A stretch of 27,716 nt of DNA from Haplosporangium gracile (Eukaryota; Mortierellomycota; Mortierellomycetes; Mortierellales; Mortierellaceae): the NCBI GenBank assembly GCA_015499985.1, contig JAAAUF010000562.1, forward strand, positions 1 through 27,716, in the 5' to 3' direction. The stretch's first letter is position 1. The number at the start of each line of letters is the position of its first letter. The position numbers and the translations under genes are program-made. Under the pieces are notes generated by a model. The model saw only the letters and a list, made by a program, of their open reading frames with translations. It did not search any database and was not told where the DNA came from. This document shows positions 1 through 10,676 of the stretch, piece after piece.

Positions 1-443
<443 letters not shown>

Positions 444-2311
444 TTATTGATGGATAATATTCAAGATCCCCTCCAAGACCTCATTGAATTCCTGCGGCTT
501 TTCAAGCATTGCAAAATGACCCGTTTGAATCGGATGGGTGTGATAGTTCTTGTACAAATACGGCATCGTGACAGCCAACTCTGGGATCAAGACAGGATCG
601 TTCTCGCCCTTGATCAGGTACACAGGGTACGACATATTTTTGTTCCTCGTCGAGTGTTCTGCTCAACACAATATAAAAAAGAATTAGAAAATGAAATGAA
701 ATGATGGAGAGGAGTGTGATCAGTTACGAGAGTTGTAGATGTGGCTCGTGCGCTTGGCGTTCCTCGCGGTCTCGCTTTGATTTATTTATTTATTTTTGCA
801 AATTGAGAGTCAGTTTTTTTTTTTTCTTACCAAGCTCCTCGGCGTAGTTAATCATCCCGGTCTTGTAGTAGTTCAAAGGTCCACCAAAGCCCGTCTTTTC
901 AAACTGCTTGGTTAAGTAATCCAATTCCTATTTTACGAGCGATAAAAAAAAAGTCAAACGGTGTTCAGGTTAGAAAGTTATCTTGACCAATGCCTTGATT
1001 TGCGGCTCGATTGAGTGCTCAAATTGAGGAGAGATGTAACTTGTCTGCTCCGTTGTGGTCAAAGACGACCCGTAGATCCCTTTCAGGAATTCTCGTGGCT
1101 AAGAGGAATGATATAAGAAAGAGACTTATCAGCAACGTTTGTTCCCCTGTGGGTGCGGGTGAACAAAAAAGGAAAGGAGAGAGGACATAACCCACATTGC
1201 TGTTGACGAGTGGGACCAGATCGGGATCGGTATAATACAGCAGGTATCGAAGTGTAGGGAAGAGCTCGACGGTCGTATCGACTGGCACAGGGTAGTCGAC
1301 AAACGGTAGTCCTGGGGTGCAGACGCTGTCAAACAGAAAAGAAGATGCATGTCGCCATTCATTAGTCCATTATGTTAAAAACCGGGCAATTTGAAAGAGA
1401 GTATCGAATGTTCCTTTTAAAAGAATACCTGATGAGGGCCTTGACGCGGCCTGGATGCCAATCCGCAAACCGAAACGCAACCGCACCACCCCTGATGTCC
1501 AAGCAAAAGAAAATAAAAAAAAATGGGAAAAAAAAATGGCGAAAAAAAAAAATGACGAGTAGAATTAAAGTTGAACGCCCAATGCATGCGTCAAAGGGCT
1601 GTCGGGAATATTTTTCGACTCTTGATGCTTGAATCGTACGAGGATGCACGAAGTATACTTACCAATCATGTCCGACCAAGGTCGCCTCTGTAACCTCGAG
1701 AACATCCAACAGGTCCCAGATCTGTCCTGCTACACTCTTCAGACTGTACTTGGTCAACTCTTCCGGTGCGTCCTAATCGCACCATCGTCCCAAGTAGAAA
1801 ATAATCGAGAGTTAGTATCTCCACTGCTGGAATGACAACTGAACAACTCGGTCTTTGACTACTACTTACTGTTTCTCCGTATCCGAGGCAGTCGATGGCG
1901 ATAACTCTGTAGCCCTTGTCGGCAAAGACCTTGATCTGATGGCGCCAGCCGTACCAGAGATCGGGAAACCCGTGGATCAGGAAGATGACAGGGCCAGTTG
2001 GATTTCCTTCCTCCACATAGTCTTTTTTTGGGGAATGAGGGAGAGATAAATTTTTGTAAGACAAGTTGCTCAAGATACACAAACAAAAGGGTTTCGATGA
2101 GCAAGAACAAAGAAGAGGGAATAGAACGTACAACTTACGATACTTGTATCCTCCGGCGATGGCGTACTTGTGGTTGAAGCTGTAACGAATTCATGAGCGA
2201 GATAAAAAAATGTTGAATAAGATACGCCAAAGATCAAGGAGCAAGGAGCAAGGAAATCAAGCATGAAAGAGGGTTGTCTTGCCTGGCTGGATCGTGCTTT
2301 TGGGTCGTCAT
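444..2311 (-). CDS. Epoxide-hydrolase-type alpha/beta hydrolase, 10 exons
   Basis: Predicted 325-aa soluble epoxide-hydrolase-like enzyme. In this family an Asp attacks the epoxide and water then releases a diol. Exons (minus strand): 2311-2283, 2179-2139, 2021-1870, 1772-1663, 1491-1429, 1325-1196, 1098-988, 927-831, 770-728, 645-444; all phases agree. Visible motifs: oxyanion HGFPDLW at residues 40-46, nucleophile elbow GHDWGG with Asp110, cap-domain tyrosines in RYLLYY and LNYYK (equivalent to the LNWYR region), acid Asp275 in KGENDP, and catalytic His302 in TGHFAMLEKP. The length is normal for the family. There is no signal peptide, so it is probably cytosolic. Intron 1 appears to use a GC donor (AG|GCAAGA), and the intron after exon 7 has a weak GTCAAG donor. 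The start is MTTQKHDPAS, which leads directly into the conserved N-terminal strands. The fold and triad are clear; the substrate is unknown, and a haloalkane dehalogenase is less likely given the cap tyrosines. Confidence 0.88.
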
Positions 2312-2671
2312 TGTTGTCGATGTAGTACAGGGGGATGTCGAGGGAGGGTGTGAAGGAAGGAGAAAGAAACGAAGGAAAGAGGAAAGAGGAAAGAGGAAAG
2401 AGGTGAAGAGGAGGATCGCATTTAACAAAAATACAATTAGAAATTGTTCACTCCTTCTACAGCTGCATTGGATCCCCGCTATCATAAATAACCGCCCCCC
2501 TTCACATCCTCACTGCGCACAGATCTCCTCAGATCGCTTTGATAAACAAACATCTTTACTGATAAAAAGAATGGAATGATATCTTTCTAGTCACAGCGGG
2601 TTCTCGAACTGCATCATCCCATCATCCGACTGAAATAAACAACGGGCACTCTCCTCTTCCCCCTTATCAGC
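2312..2671. other. Spacer with GA-rich promoter tract of the hydrolase gene
   Basis: This lies between two genes that both read on the minus strand. It holds the hydrolase promoter and 5' UTR and the 3' UTR of the upstream wall-protein gene. The strand shown is purine-rich, with several copies of a GAGGAAA-type heptamer at about 2375-2405, so the transcribed strand is CT-rich, as is common in fungal promoters. Confidence 0.5.
2375..2405. repeat. AGAGGAA heptamer repeat, about four copies
   Basis: Short tandem purine repeat about 65-95 bp upstream of the hydrolase start codon. It lies in the likely 5' UTR or promoter. Confidence 0.7.
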
Positions 2672-4140
2672 TTAAAGCTCACCCCCAGGTGCATCGGCTC
2701 CTCCACCAACGACGATCTTCTTGGCCATTGCCAATCCACCCGCAGCAATCGTTCCCACATGCTTGCCCAACGTCGCAACTCCACTCCAGACCATACCCCA
2801 GGTGCCCGATTCTGCTCCTTCTTTGGCTTCCTCCCAGGCGTCCTTCATGTCTTTGTTGTCTGCCTGTTCCGCCTTCTTCTCGTCGTTATTCTTCTCCTCC
2901 TCGTCAGGGTAGTGCTCCTGTTCATCGGCCAGCTCCATGTCAATCTCATCCGTGCCACCAGCAACAACGCCGGTAGCGAGTTTTTGGAGGGGATGCTCGG
3001 GCATCAGTTCCACGTAAGCATCGCTTCCGAGGATAGGTGGGATTCCCATGCGAATGTTGTTGTCGTCCTTGTAGGATTCGTCGACATCATCGGAGTCGGA
3101 AACGACGACTTGAGCTTTGGGTGATTTAGCTGCTTGTGCCATAGGGAGCGCCACTATGTCATGTTCATTGATAGGAATAAATACGAGGGTTGAAAATGTC
3201 AGGAACATATTGATTCCATCTTTGGTATACGTGGTATTCCGCGAGAGCGCGTTTCTTTCTTACGTTTGTCAAAGATAGAGCTGATCGAGGCCTGCAAGTC
3301 AAGAGCCTGTTGACGCACGCGGAGATATCGGTGGCGTCTGGCGACCTGGAGCATCTGTCGGCGACGACGGTTCTTTTCCAAGAGTCGCACAGCGTCCTTT
3401 GCACGCTGCTCACGACTACCAGTCGACGTGACCGTGAATCGATGTTGGTGCTGCTTTTTTTGTTGCTGTTGGAATGTCTTGACTAGCTTGTTGACTTGTT
3501 GCTTGTAGTATCCATCCTTCTGCTGCTGTCGTTGTTCCTTCTGCTTGTGTTGCTTGGGCTGCTCTTTGTTGTGTTGTTGTTGTTGTTGCTTTTGGTGGCG
3601 GTCTTGTTGTTCCTTCTTGTCCTTAGGCTGCTGTCCGTGGACCCCACTGTTTTGATAACCGCGCTTCTTCATCTTCATGTCCTTCTCTTTCTTGGCCGCT
3701 CCATTGTCCTCAACGTCATCATCATCCTTTTCCTCATCACCATCACCAGAAGACGGCTCCACCTTAACATCCCCAGCCTTGATCGAAAACTCTGGCGAAT
3801 AATCCAACGCAAGTCCATCCATCCCTTGCATTGCCAATTGATACCCATCCCCCAGAACTTGATACTCTTCCTTCAGCTCGAACGAACACTGACCCGAGCC
3901 CGTGACCTGACCCTGACAGAGTGTCAAAAGCGCATTGCCATCCTTCATCAAGACGACCGACTGTTCGACGTTCCCCAAGGAAGGTTGACCGGTCCAGTCG
4001 ATGGTGACCTCGGTCCCGAGGGTGATCTCCTTGATCGGGCTGAACTTGAGACCCTGGACGGATTGGATCCATGGGGCTGTGGAAGATACTGCGAGGAGAG
4101 CCACGAGATGTCGAAGGAGTATGACCTTTTCTGATCTCAT
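2672..4140 (-). CDS. Secreted Kre9/Knh1-like domain protein with Q/K-rich middle
   Basis: Two exons (4140-3264 and 3153-2672) joined across a 110-nt intron give 452 aa. Residues 1-30 form a signal peptide (hydrophobic LVALLAV core ending near VQG). Residues 31-122 resemble the Kre9/Knh1 N-terminal Ig-like domain: ITLG.EVTIDWTG near the start, VVLMKDG in the middle, Cys75 and Cys85 as a possible disulfide, and DYSPEFSIKAG at the end. Next come an acidic stretch (about 126-147), a basic/Gln-rich region (about 150-232), an Arg-rich helix (about 252-280), an acidic exon-2 region, and a Gly/Ala-rich amphipathic tail (about 408-452). KKR at 158-160 and the RRRR run near 258-261 could be Kex2 processing sites. 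The family is linked to beta-glucan wall assembly or GPI-type wall proteins, but no GPI signal is seen here. The 4140 start was chosen because it begins the signal peptide; a longer open frame exists upstream. Function of the C-terminal two thirds is unknown. Confidence 0.75.
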
Positions 4141-4693
4141 AGTGGAAAATGTTTGTTGTGTGAAAAGTGGGCGTAAAAATGAAAAAAAGAAAGAGTATGT
4201 CGAAGAAGGGGCTTGAGAAAAGTAGAGCAATTGAGGTTTGTGTGAGAATGTTGGTGTGTAAATTGGTAAAGGAGAGAGAGAAAGAAAAGGATGATATGAG
4301 GAAAGGATGACTTTTTTTGTAGTGAAGGAAAACAAAAGGGATGGTTAAAAAATGTTGGTCTGATAGCATTGTTGGTAGTGCTAAAGGAACCCAAGCAGTA
4401 CGCCACTCGCTGGAGGTCATTAGCGGGCAAGATAGCATCATCATTATGGCGTCTTTTACAAGAATTTTTTTATTTCATTTTATTTCCCCATACAGAGTAG
4501 TATGTGAGACCAGATGGTTCCCTCTCACTCGCTAGGTGGGGAAGAGCAGTGTGAGCACTTGTTCTCAGACACGCGACAGATCTCGAAAGTTCATTTGCAG
4601 TGAAAGAGAAGGTACCCCTTAAAATCACGTTCAATTTTTTCGATATCTAGTACAGCGTTGCAAAAATGTAACCCTCCTTTGAATTCTCACAAC
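4141..4693. promoter_or_regulatory. Divergent promoter between wall-protein gene and RPS8
   Basis: Both flanking genes start outward from this 553-bp interval. No well-known ribosomal-protein promoter box could be identified with confidence. Just before the RPS8 start is a pyrimidine-rich stretch (about 4671-4680) that may be near the transcript start. No coding gene is supported here. Confidence 0.5.
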
Positions 4694-6433
4694 ATGGGTA
4701 TGCACTCGGCGCTATTTCAGTGGAACAGACAGATATGGGCACAGAAAGGGAAACCCATCCATTCATGGGCCCCATCCATCCATATCCATTGATACCTATC
4801 GAGCACCGCATCTACATGCCATTCAACTCAGGACGACACATTCATCATCGACAAACTATTACCATTGCTATCGACATTCGGAAAACGGCACTTTTTTATT
4901 TTTCTTGGGAACTCCAACTCCATGAGGCAACCATCAACTTTTGTTGCAGTCAGCGGAGAGTGGAGGGAAGATCATTTCTCAGAGGTGGAGGGAGTGCTCT
5001 GTCAGAGAAAGGCGCTGCTCTTTCCCATCAACAGCTCGCACGATGGACGGCAGGCTGGGGCTTTATTCAGCGAGCTGGGGGAGCTGATTGGTGTAGTGAG
5101 GTAGCCATGGCAAAGACAGGACCATTCGCTGCAGCTGGATCGATTGCTTGGACGTTAGTACCTGCGGTCGGATCTGCTGTTGGTCTTGGCTGACCCGATC
5201 GTTCATAGGGTTTCATACAAGGCATGCAACACGATTCAGCTTAGTTGGTCTGCGTGCAGGATATTGTCCCCAGCAAGCGACATCGGCTTTAACGATTGTT
5301 TATGAGAGTCAGGACTATGGCGTCTCCCCCGACCAGTTAAACATTCATGCACGGGACTTTTTTTCGGCCAGGAAGGGATCAGGATGTAACTACGCACCTA
5401 CAATGGCTTCAGAAAAGCAGCAGACCTATGCCCCAGCATAGTCATATCACTGCCCACTCAAAAAGCACGTCTCTGACCACCCTCTCTCTTCGCTTCAACA
5501 AAACAGGTATCAGCAGAGACTCTCGCCACAAGCGCTCCGCTTCTGGAGCCAAGCGCGCCCAATATCGCAAGAAGAGAAAGTTCGAGTTGGGTCGTCAGGC
5601 TGCCAACACCAAGCTCGGTGCTAAGCGCATCCACGAGGTCCGCACCCGTGGAGGCAACCGCAAGTTCCGTGCCATGCGCTTGGATGCCGGTAACTTCTCC
5701 TGGGGTTCCGAGGCCATCTCCCGCAAGACCCGTATCGTTGCTGTTGTTTACAACGCCTCCAACAACGAGTTGGTTCGTACCGGTACCTTGGTCAAGAACG
5801 CCATCGTCCAGATTGATGCCACTCCTTTCCGTCAGTGGTACGAGGCTCACTACGCCACCCCCATTGGCGCTCGCAAGGGCAAGGGTGCCGTCAAGGTAAT
5901 AATCTCACCCCTCAATGATGTCGATCGCATGACGTCCTTCAACTGGATCCTGGACTCCCTGGATACCAACAAAGACAGTATTTGGGCCTCAGAAAACGGC
6001 AACGGAAAAAGACTGAGCAGTGGGAGTTTTGCGATTAGTTTTTTCTGTGCGCTCGCCATCACACTCATCAACAATACAGCCAACAACCTCACCCCAATCA
6101 GCCACTGGAAACACCTTCACCCACTCCGCTCTCTCTTTATCACCAACTGAAGAAAAACCAACGTGATATCTAACTGTGTTCTTTTATGTTCTTTTTCCCT
6201 TCTAAAATCAGGTTGAGTCTGAGGAGATCAACAAGGCTCGCTCGAACCACGTTCAGCGCAAGATCGAGTCCCGCAAGGCTGATGCCAAGGTCGACCCCGC
6301 CCTTGACCACCAGTTCGCTGCCGGTCGTCTCTACGCCTGCTTGTCTTCCCGCCCCGGTCAGTCTGGCCGTGCTGACGGATACATTCTTGAGGGCCAGGAG
6401 TTGGCTTTCTACATCCGCAAGCTTAAGAAGTAA
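4694..6433 (+). CDS. RPS8: 40S ribosomal protein eS8
   Basis: eS8, a structural protein of the small ribosomal subunit. Exons 4694-4697, 5507-5895 and 6212-6433 encode 204 aa, a normal length. The protein opens [20 protein letters not shown], the eS8 signature. It also has [17 protein letters not shown], the [11 protein letters not shown] block, and a C-terminal [17 protein letters not shown] motif. The second exon opens with GT ATC AGC, so the first coding exon must supply ATGG. The only fitting site is ATGG|GTATGC at 4694, which leaves a 4-nt coding exon and an 809-nt intron. The second intron is 316 nt. Codons are strongly biased to C or G endings, as expected of a highly expressed gene, and more so than in neighbouring genes. 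AATAAA occurs at 6454-6459. Exons 2 and 3 are certain; exon 1 is inferred from phase and context. Confidence 0.95.
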
Positions 6434-7491
6434 ATTTGTGCGACCCTGCTGCAAATAAATTTCAAAACGAAAAATTACAAGAACACACAACGCAACAAGC
6501 ATACGGTGACAGGATTGACTTGAGCTTAGAGTTTTGAGTTGAGTTAAGAACTGGGTTTCATTGTTCAAAGGGAAGAAGAGAGAGGTTAGCGCATGCGTAA
6601 CTTCGTGCTAATAGGTAAGGGTTATCGAGGGAAGGAAATACTCGCTACTGATCAAATGGACAAGCAAAACGCGTCCTTCTTATCTAGTCGCGTCTATCTT
6701 AGGCCTCCAATACATATTTTTTTTTTTTAATTCGCCGCGCAAAACTTGACAACCGTACACTTTTGCCTAAATCCCTTGCTCGCTTTCACACCTTTCATCG
6801 CCGCCAATGATTCAAATCCGGGCTGGCAAGAACAGGCAAGAACAAGAAACACGAAGGAAAACTACACCAAGCATTTTATTTCTCATTCCCGAGCAAACAG
6901 GGGACGAGGAAGAAGAGGAAGAAATCATATATAAAAAAAGTTTGGTGTCCAAGCTGGCGTGTCGAGGATGACGATGAAACATCTACCTCCACGGACTCTG
7001 CCAAGAGCAGAGCCGATGATGTGGACGAGGAATTGCATGATGTCTAACGCCCCTTTGCTTTTCTCCCTGTCAATTCTATTGATCCTTTTTTTTTTTTTTT
7101 TACTTTTTGTTGTTGTTGTTGTTGTTGTTGTCATTTGTCTTATTACGAACAGGGCTTCGCAAAGAAATGTGATTAAAGAAGCTCTGATATAGGCATGCTG
7201 AATTTGCCACCAACCTGTACCCCTCTTCAATTGCGGGGGAAGAAATAATTCGTTATGGCTCCAGTGCACAACCCGCTGTTTTGAGGTCTCTATGAAAGTG
7301 GGTCCTCGAGCAAGAAGATATCGACTCCACCCGAACTGCCCGCGTTTTCCCTCTGACCCAATTTCGGTTCCTATCCTTGTCCCTCCTCTCCTTGTCCCTA
7401 ATAAAAAAGGGCGGACTTTTGTTATTTCACCCTCTTTTACTTTTTTCAGCCAACCACCCTTCCACCACTCATTCCCATACAACACAACATC
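6434..7491. other. RPS8 3' region and promoter of the HIUase gene
   Basis: About 1.06 kb without a firmly supported gene. It contains the RPS8 polyadenylation signal, a T run at about 6717-6728, another at about 7087-7100, and a (GTT)n tract. A short coding-like minus-strand frame at 6925-7038 is treated as a finding. Pyrimidine-rich sequence at about 7375-7475 precedes the next start codon and looks like a fungal promoter/5' UTR. Confidence 0.5.
7109..7131. repeat. (GTT)n trinucleotide repeat
   Basis: About seven GTT units following a T-rich run, in non-coding DNA about 360 bp upstream of the HIUase start. Confidence 0.85.
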
Positions 7492-8138
7492 ATGGCTGCC
7501 CGTAGTCCCATTACGTGCCATGTGCTCGACTCGTCCTGCGGTCGTCCTGGTCGCAATGTCCCCGTCAAGCTCGAGATCCTCAACACTGCCGCCAACAACA
7601 CCTGGGGCGGTCTTGCTACTGGGTAAATGAGACGTCCATTCCTTCTCTTCTCCCCTCTCTCTTACTCTCTTTTTTTTTCACACTTTGTCGACCTAGGGTC
7701 AGTTTTTCATACAGATAGAGCCGTTAGAGAGACAAAACAAGAAAGAGATAAACCAGGAACTAACGATGTCGTTGTTCAATTGCTCTCTTTTTATCTGACA
7801 GTCTCACAGATTCGGACGGACGCGTGGGAACTCTCATGGACCCCTCGCACCAGCTCATTGCTGGTATCTACCGCATGACCTTCCAGACTAGCGACTACTG
7901 GGCTTCTGTCGGTGTCACCGCCTACTTCCACCCCTACGTTCAGGTAAAGAAGGATTTCACTTCGTCAGCAAGCAAGAAAAAAGGACTGATACTGTTCAAT
8001 TGACACTGCGTACTGACTTGCTTTTTTGCTTTGTGTTCGTAGATCATCTTTGAGGTTGCCCCTGGTGCCGAGAAGCAGCATTACCATATCCCCTTGCTCC
8101 TCAGCCCTTACTCTTACACCACCTACCGCGGATCATAG
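7492..8138 (+). CDS. 5-hydroxyisourate hydrolase (transthyretin-like)
   Basis: Hydrolyses 5-hydroxyisourate, the uricase product, to OHCU in urate breakdown. Exons 7492-7622, 7802-7943 and 8043-8138 join in frame to 122 aa, the usual family size. The N-terminal ITCHVLDSSCGRPG carries catalytic His10. DGRVGT carries Arg51. HYHIPLLLSP carries His106. The protein ends exactly in YRGS, the C-terminal signature that separates HIUase from transthyretin. There is no signal peptide, and the C-terminus is not a PTS1 signal, so a cytosolic location is likely. The start lies in a good context (CATC before ATGG). AATAAA is at 8185-8190. No uricase or OHCU decarboxylase gene is adjacent. It faces the stathmin-like gene, with the two stop codons 193 bp apart. 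Confidence 0.95.
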
Positions 8139-8331
8139 ATACTTTATTGATCTTGTCGGCGAAAGTATCTCAAGAGACAACAATAATAAAACAAACCAGT
8201 AGGAAATCAACAAAAATGTACGACCTAAAGAGGTGTTGTTTATTTGGCATTTGAACGAGGAGAGATAGCTAGTTGGAGATATATATGTACGCGACCAAAA
8301 GGATGAAGACGATCACTGTTGATTCCAGACT

Positions 8332-10008
8332 TTAGTTTGTCTCGGCACTGGTGGTGTTCTCGGCAGCGGCGAGCTCAGCTTGGCCTGTAAAAGAAACACA
8401 GAGCGAGGGAGAGATTATGTTAAGGGTGAGTATAGAAACGACCAACAGACAGAAGCAGTAGGTGAGAGTGACAAGTAAAAAGGACGAGAACAACATACGT
8501 TGACGGACTTGATCAGCGAGGGCTTGACGAGCCTGGATCTTGTCCTTGAGGGCGTTCTCGAGATCGACACGACGCTGCTCGACAGCCTTCATCTTTTGAT
8601 CCAGATCGGCTTTGTGCTGTTCGTACTGAGTCTTTTCGGGGTCGGCATCCCGGACATTCTTGACGCGCTGAAGATGTTCCTCCAACTTTTGGACCTTTTC
8701 GTCCTCCAATGCCTTGCGACGAGCATCTGCCTGGTCCAGCTTTTCTTTAATCTCACGGATCTCGGCATGCGATTGTCTAATTGTGTGTGTGTGTGTGTGT
8801 GTGACAACGAGGACAAGGTAGTGAGTGCAAGGATGTTGGTTTGGTAGTGTCAATTACTTGTGTTGGCAAATGCAGATATCGTTAGTCAAGGAGCAGGCAA
8901 GAACAATTGTCACGTACGACTCGTCCTTTTGCAGAGCGGCAATCTTGGCATTGCGTTCTTCCAATTTGGCCAAACGGAGACGTTCCTAGAAAGTAAGCAA
9001 GCGATGTTTTCGTTGTCAGGAAAGAGAACGCAAGAAAAGCTTTGGTTACTCGCACATCATTGTGCTGATGCTTATTTTGTATTTGTGCTTGTTTGTGCTC
9101 TGTCTCAAATCAGGAACAACAACACAGAGAATGTCGCCAACGCATGGGAAGAGCTGACTTTCTCCTAGAAAAAAAACAGCTGTTGGTGATCACATTTTGC
9201 TTCTTCCCCTTGTCCTCCTCCATCTCAGCTCCTTGTTCATGTTTTCACTCCCCTTCCTTTCGCTTGGCCATGATACCTTCATCGTCCATTTACTCTATCT
9301 CTCCCTATGTATGTATGCGCCTCCTTTTGTCGAATCCACATGCACCTCCTTATTATCAATACATGCCAGTCCACTCACCTGTTCATTGCGAGCACGCTCG
9401 GCGTTCTCTTGCTTCTCACGAAGACGCTCCATGGATTCGTCACGGTTGATGCCTTGGTCGTGGCGATTCTTCTCCGAGACCTCCTTGGCGTGCTTCACAT
9501 TGTCGTGTGCCTTTTGCACTCGTTCCTCCTCCAGTTTCTAAGAAGTTCAATTCGAGCAAAGAGGAAGCGTAAGTAGGGCGGTCAGATATGCGTGTGGGAA
9601 AAAAAAATAGTCAAATATTGATGGTTGATCTTGGATACCTTGCGTCTCTCCTCAGCTTCAGCCAGCTTGTTCTCGATATCCTGCTGAGTCCTATTCGTAA
9701 CATTAAAAGATGCGAAAAAGAAACACCAGAAGGTAAGAAGGGGTTAGCTTTGTTCCGTTCCATCAACATTAAAAATAAAGTTGCTATCTGGTCGAGTATC
9801 ATCCTCTCTCAGCATCCAGCAGGACTATTGCCTGGTTACGTTACTTGTCAGGAGTATCGTGTGATGTAAGTCTGGCGAGGAGGTGGGGTGGGACGACGGG
9901 CTTGGCGCCTCCAGCAATCTCGAGCTCTGCGAGGACCTCGTCCTGGTGAAGGACCTGTTGCTGGTTCTTGGAGAGGGTGGTTGGATCGGCGGATTGCTGA
10001 GTAGCCAT
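8332..10008 (-). CDS. Coiled-coil protein with two tandem stathmin-like repeats
   Basis: Six exons (10008-9845, 9690-9639, 9537-9379, 8985-8918, 8776-8499, 8384-8332) join in frame to 257 aa. Residues 1-54 are non-helical and Pro/Gln-containing. The rest is almost entirely charged helix. Repeat 1 begins at about 58 with DIENKLAEAEERRK, close to the stathmin EIQKKLEAAEERRK segment. It continues to MERLREKQENAERARNEQ, close to the stathmin LERLREK...EEVRKNKE end. Repeat 2 begins at about 153 with EIREIKEKLDQADARRKALE and runs to about 230. Stathmins sequester two tubulin dimers along one helix and destabilise microtubules, so a tubulin- or microtubule-binding role is inferred. There is no signal peptide or membrane segment. 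The last acceptor region of intron 4 is a (CA)n tract. Alternatively this is a generic coiled-coil protein with chance similarity. The gene structure is firm; the family assignment is moderately so. Confidence 0.82.
8782..8803. repeat. (TG)n microsatellite in an intron
   Basis: Eleven TG units within intron 4 of the stathmin-like gene. On the transcribed strand it reads (CA)n and ends five bases before the 3' splice site. Confidence 0.95.
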
Positions 10009-10676
10009 GTCTTGTAATGTGTGTGTATGTATGAGCGAGAAAGAATTGGAGGTTAGGGAGGAGAGAGTCAAACGGGTGAGTTGTGCGTAGCTGTGGAAAA
10101 GAGAAGAAGAGAGTGTGAGGTATGAGTGTATATGTGGGTATGTATGTGTGTGGGAAGTGGTGTTGCTAAAGAAGAAGTGACAAAAAGAAGAAAAGGAGGT
10201 TGAATCAATTTTTGTTTCCTGAGAAATAGGGGAGCGAGGTACGGCGCAATACTTCGACTTCTTTATAGCAGTAAATGATGCATAATTAGAAAATAGGAGC
10301 GCCCCAACCAGATGCAGTCATGCTCACTTTCACTCCTTCTCGATATCTTGTATCTGTCTCTTTCTGTTCACCTATTTGATGTTTTGTTGTTCCTTCCTTC
10401 ATCGTCATTTTTTTTGTCTGCTTCTTCTCTTCTTTTTGTATTTGTTGTCGCGAGTCATGCGAACACCAAGGTGTTCGTCGGTCACCTTTTTTGGGATAGA
10501 CCTCGAAATCTAAATGCAAGAGTCCAGCTCTCTACTTCATCGGGACTGGCCTTTTATTTTTTGGATGCCAAAGCCACCAGTACAAACAACCATTGGCAGA
10601 GACTTCGCCTAAGAGACGTGAGAAAAAGACACTCTCGCTCGTTGACATCACACACCAACTACGACATTTCACTGCC
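10009..10676. promoter_or_regulatory. Divergent promoter between stathmin-like gene and POP1
   Basis: A 668-bp interval between outward-facing start codons. The half near the stathmin-like gene is GT/GA-rich on the plus strand (CA/CT-rich in its transcript). The half near POP1 is CT-rich on the plus strand. No RNA gene or strong coding frame is seen. Confidence 0.5.

Noticed and set aside
3496..4134. 212-aa plus-strand Leu/Val-rich frame resembling membrane segments
   Set aside because: It is the antisense shadow of the Q/K-rich region of the wall-protein gene.
4720..5193. 157-aa plus-strand open frame
   Set aside because: It lies inside the inferred first intron of RPS8, has no recognisable motif and shows no coding-like codon bias.
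5458..5850. 130-aa minus-strand frame
   Set aside because: Exact antisense of the RPS8 second exon; caused by its strong codon bias.
5915..6016. Possible C/D-box small nucleolar RNA in RPS8 intron 2 (ATGATGT and CTGA about 100 nt apart)
   Set aside because: The C box has a mismatch, the flanking terminal stem is weak, and no guide sequence or internal C'/D' pair was recognisable.
6811..6830. TTCAAATCC sequence resembling a tRNA T-loop
   Set aside because: No matching A box, acceptor stem or anticodon arm at the right spacing on either strand.
6925..7521. 198-aa minus-strand open frame running through the HIUase promoter
   Set aside because: Most of it translates (GTT)n and T runs into Thr and Lys strings; only the last 37 residues look coding-like and are reported separately.
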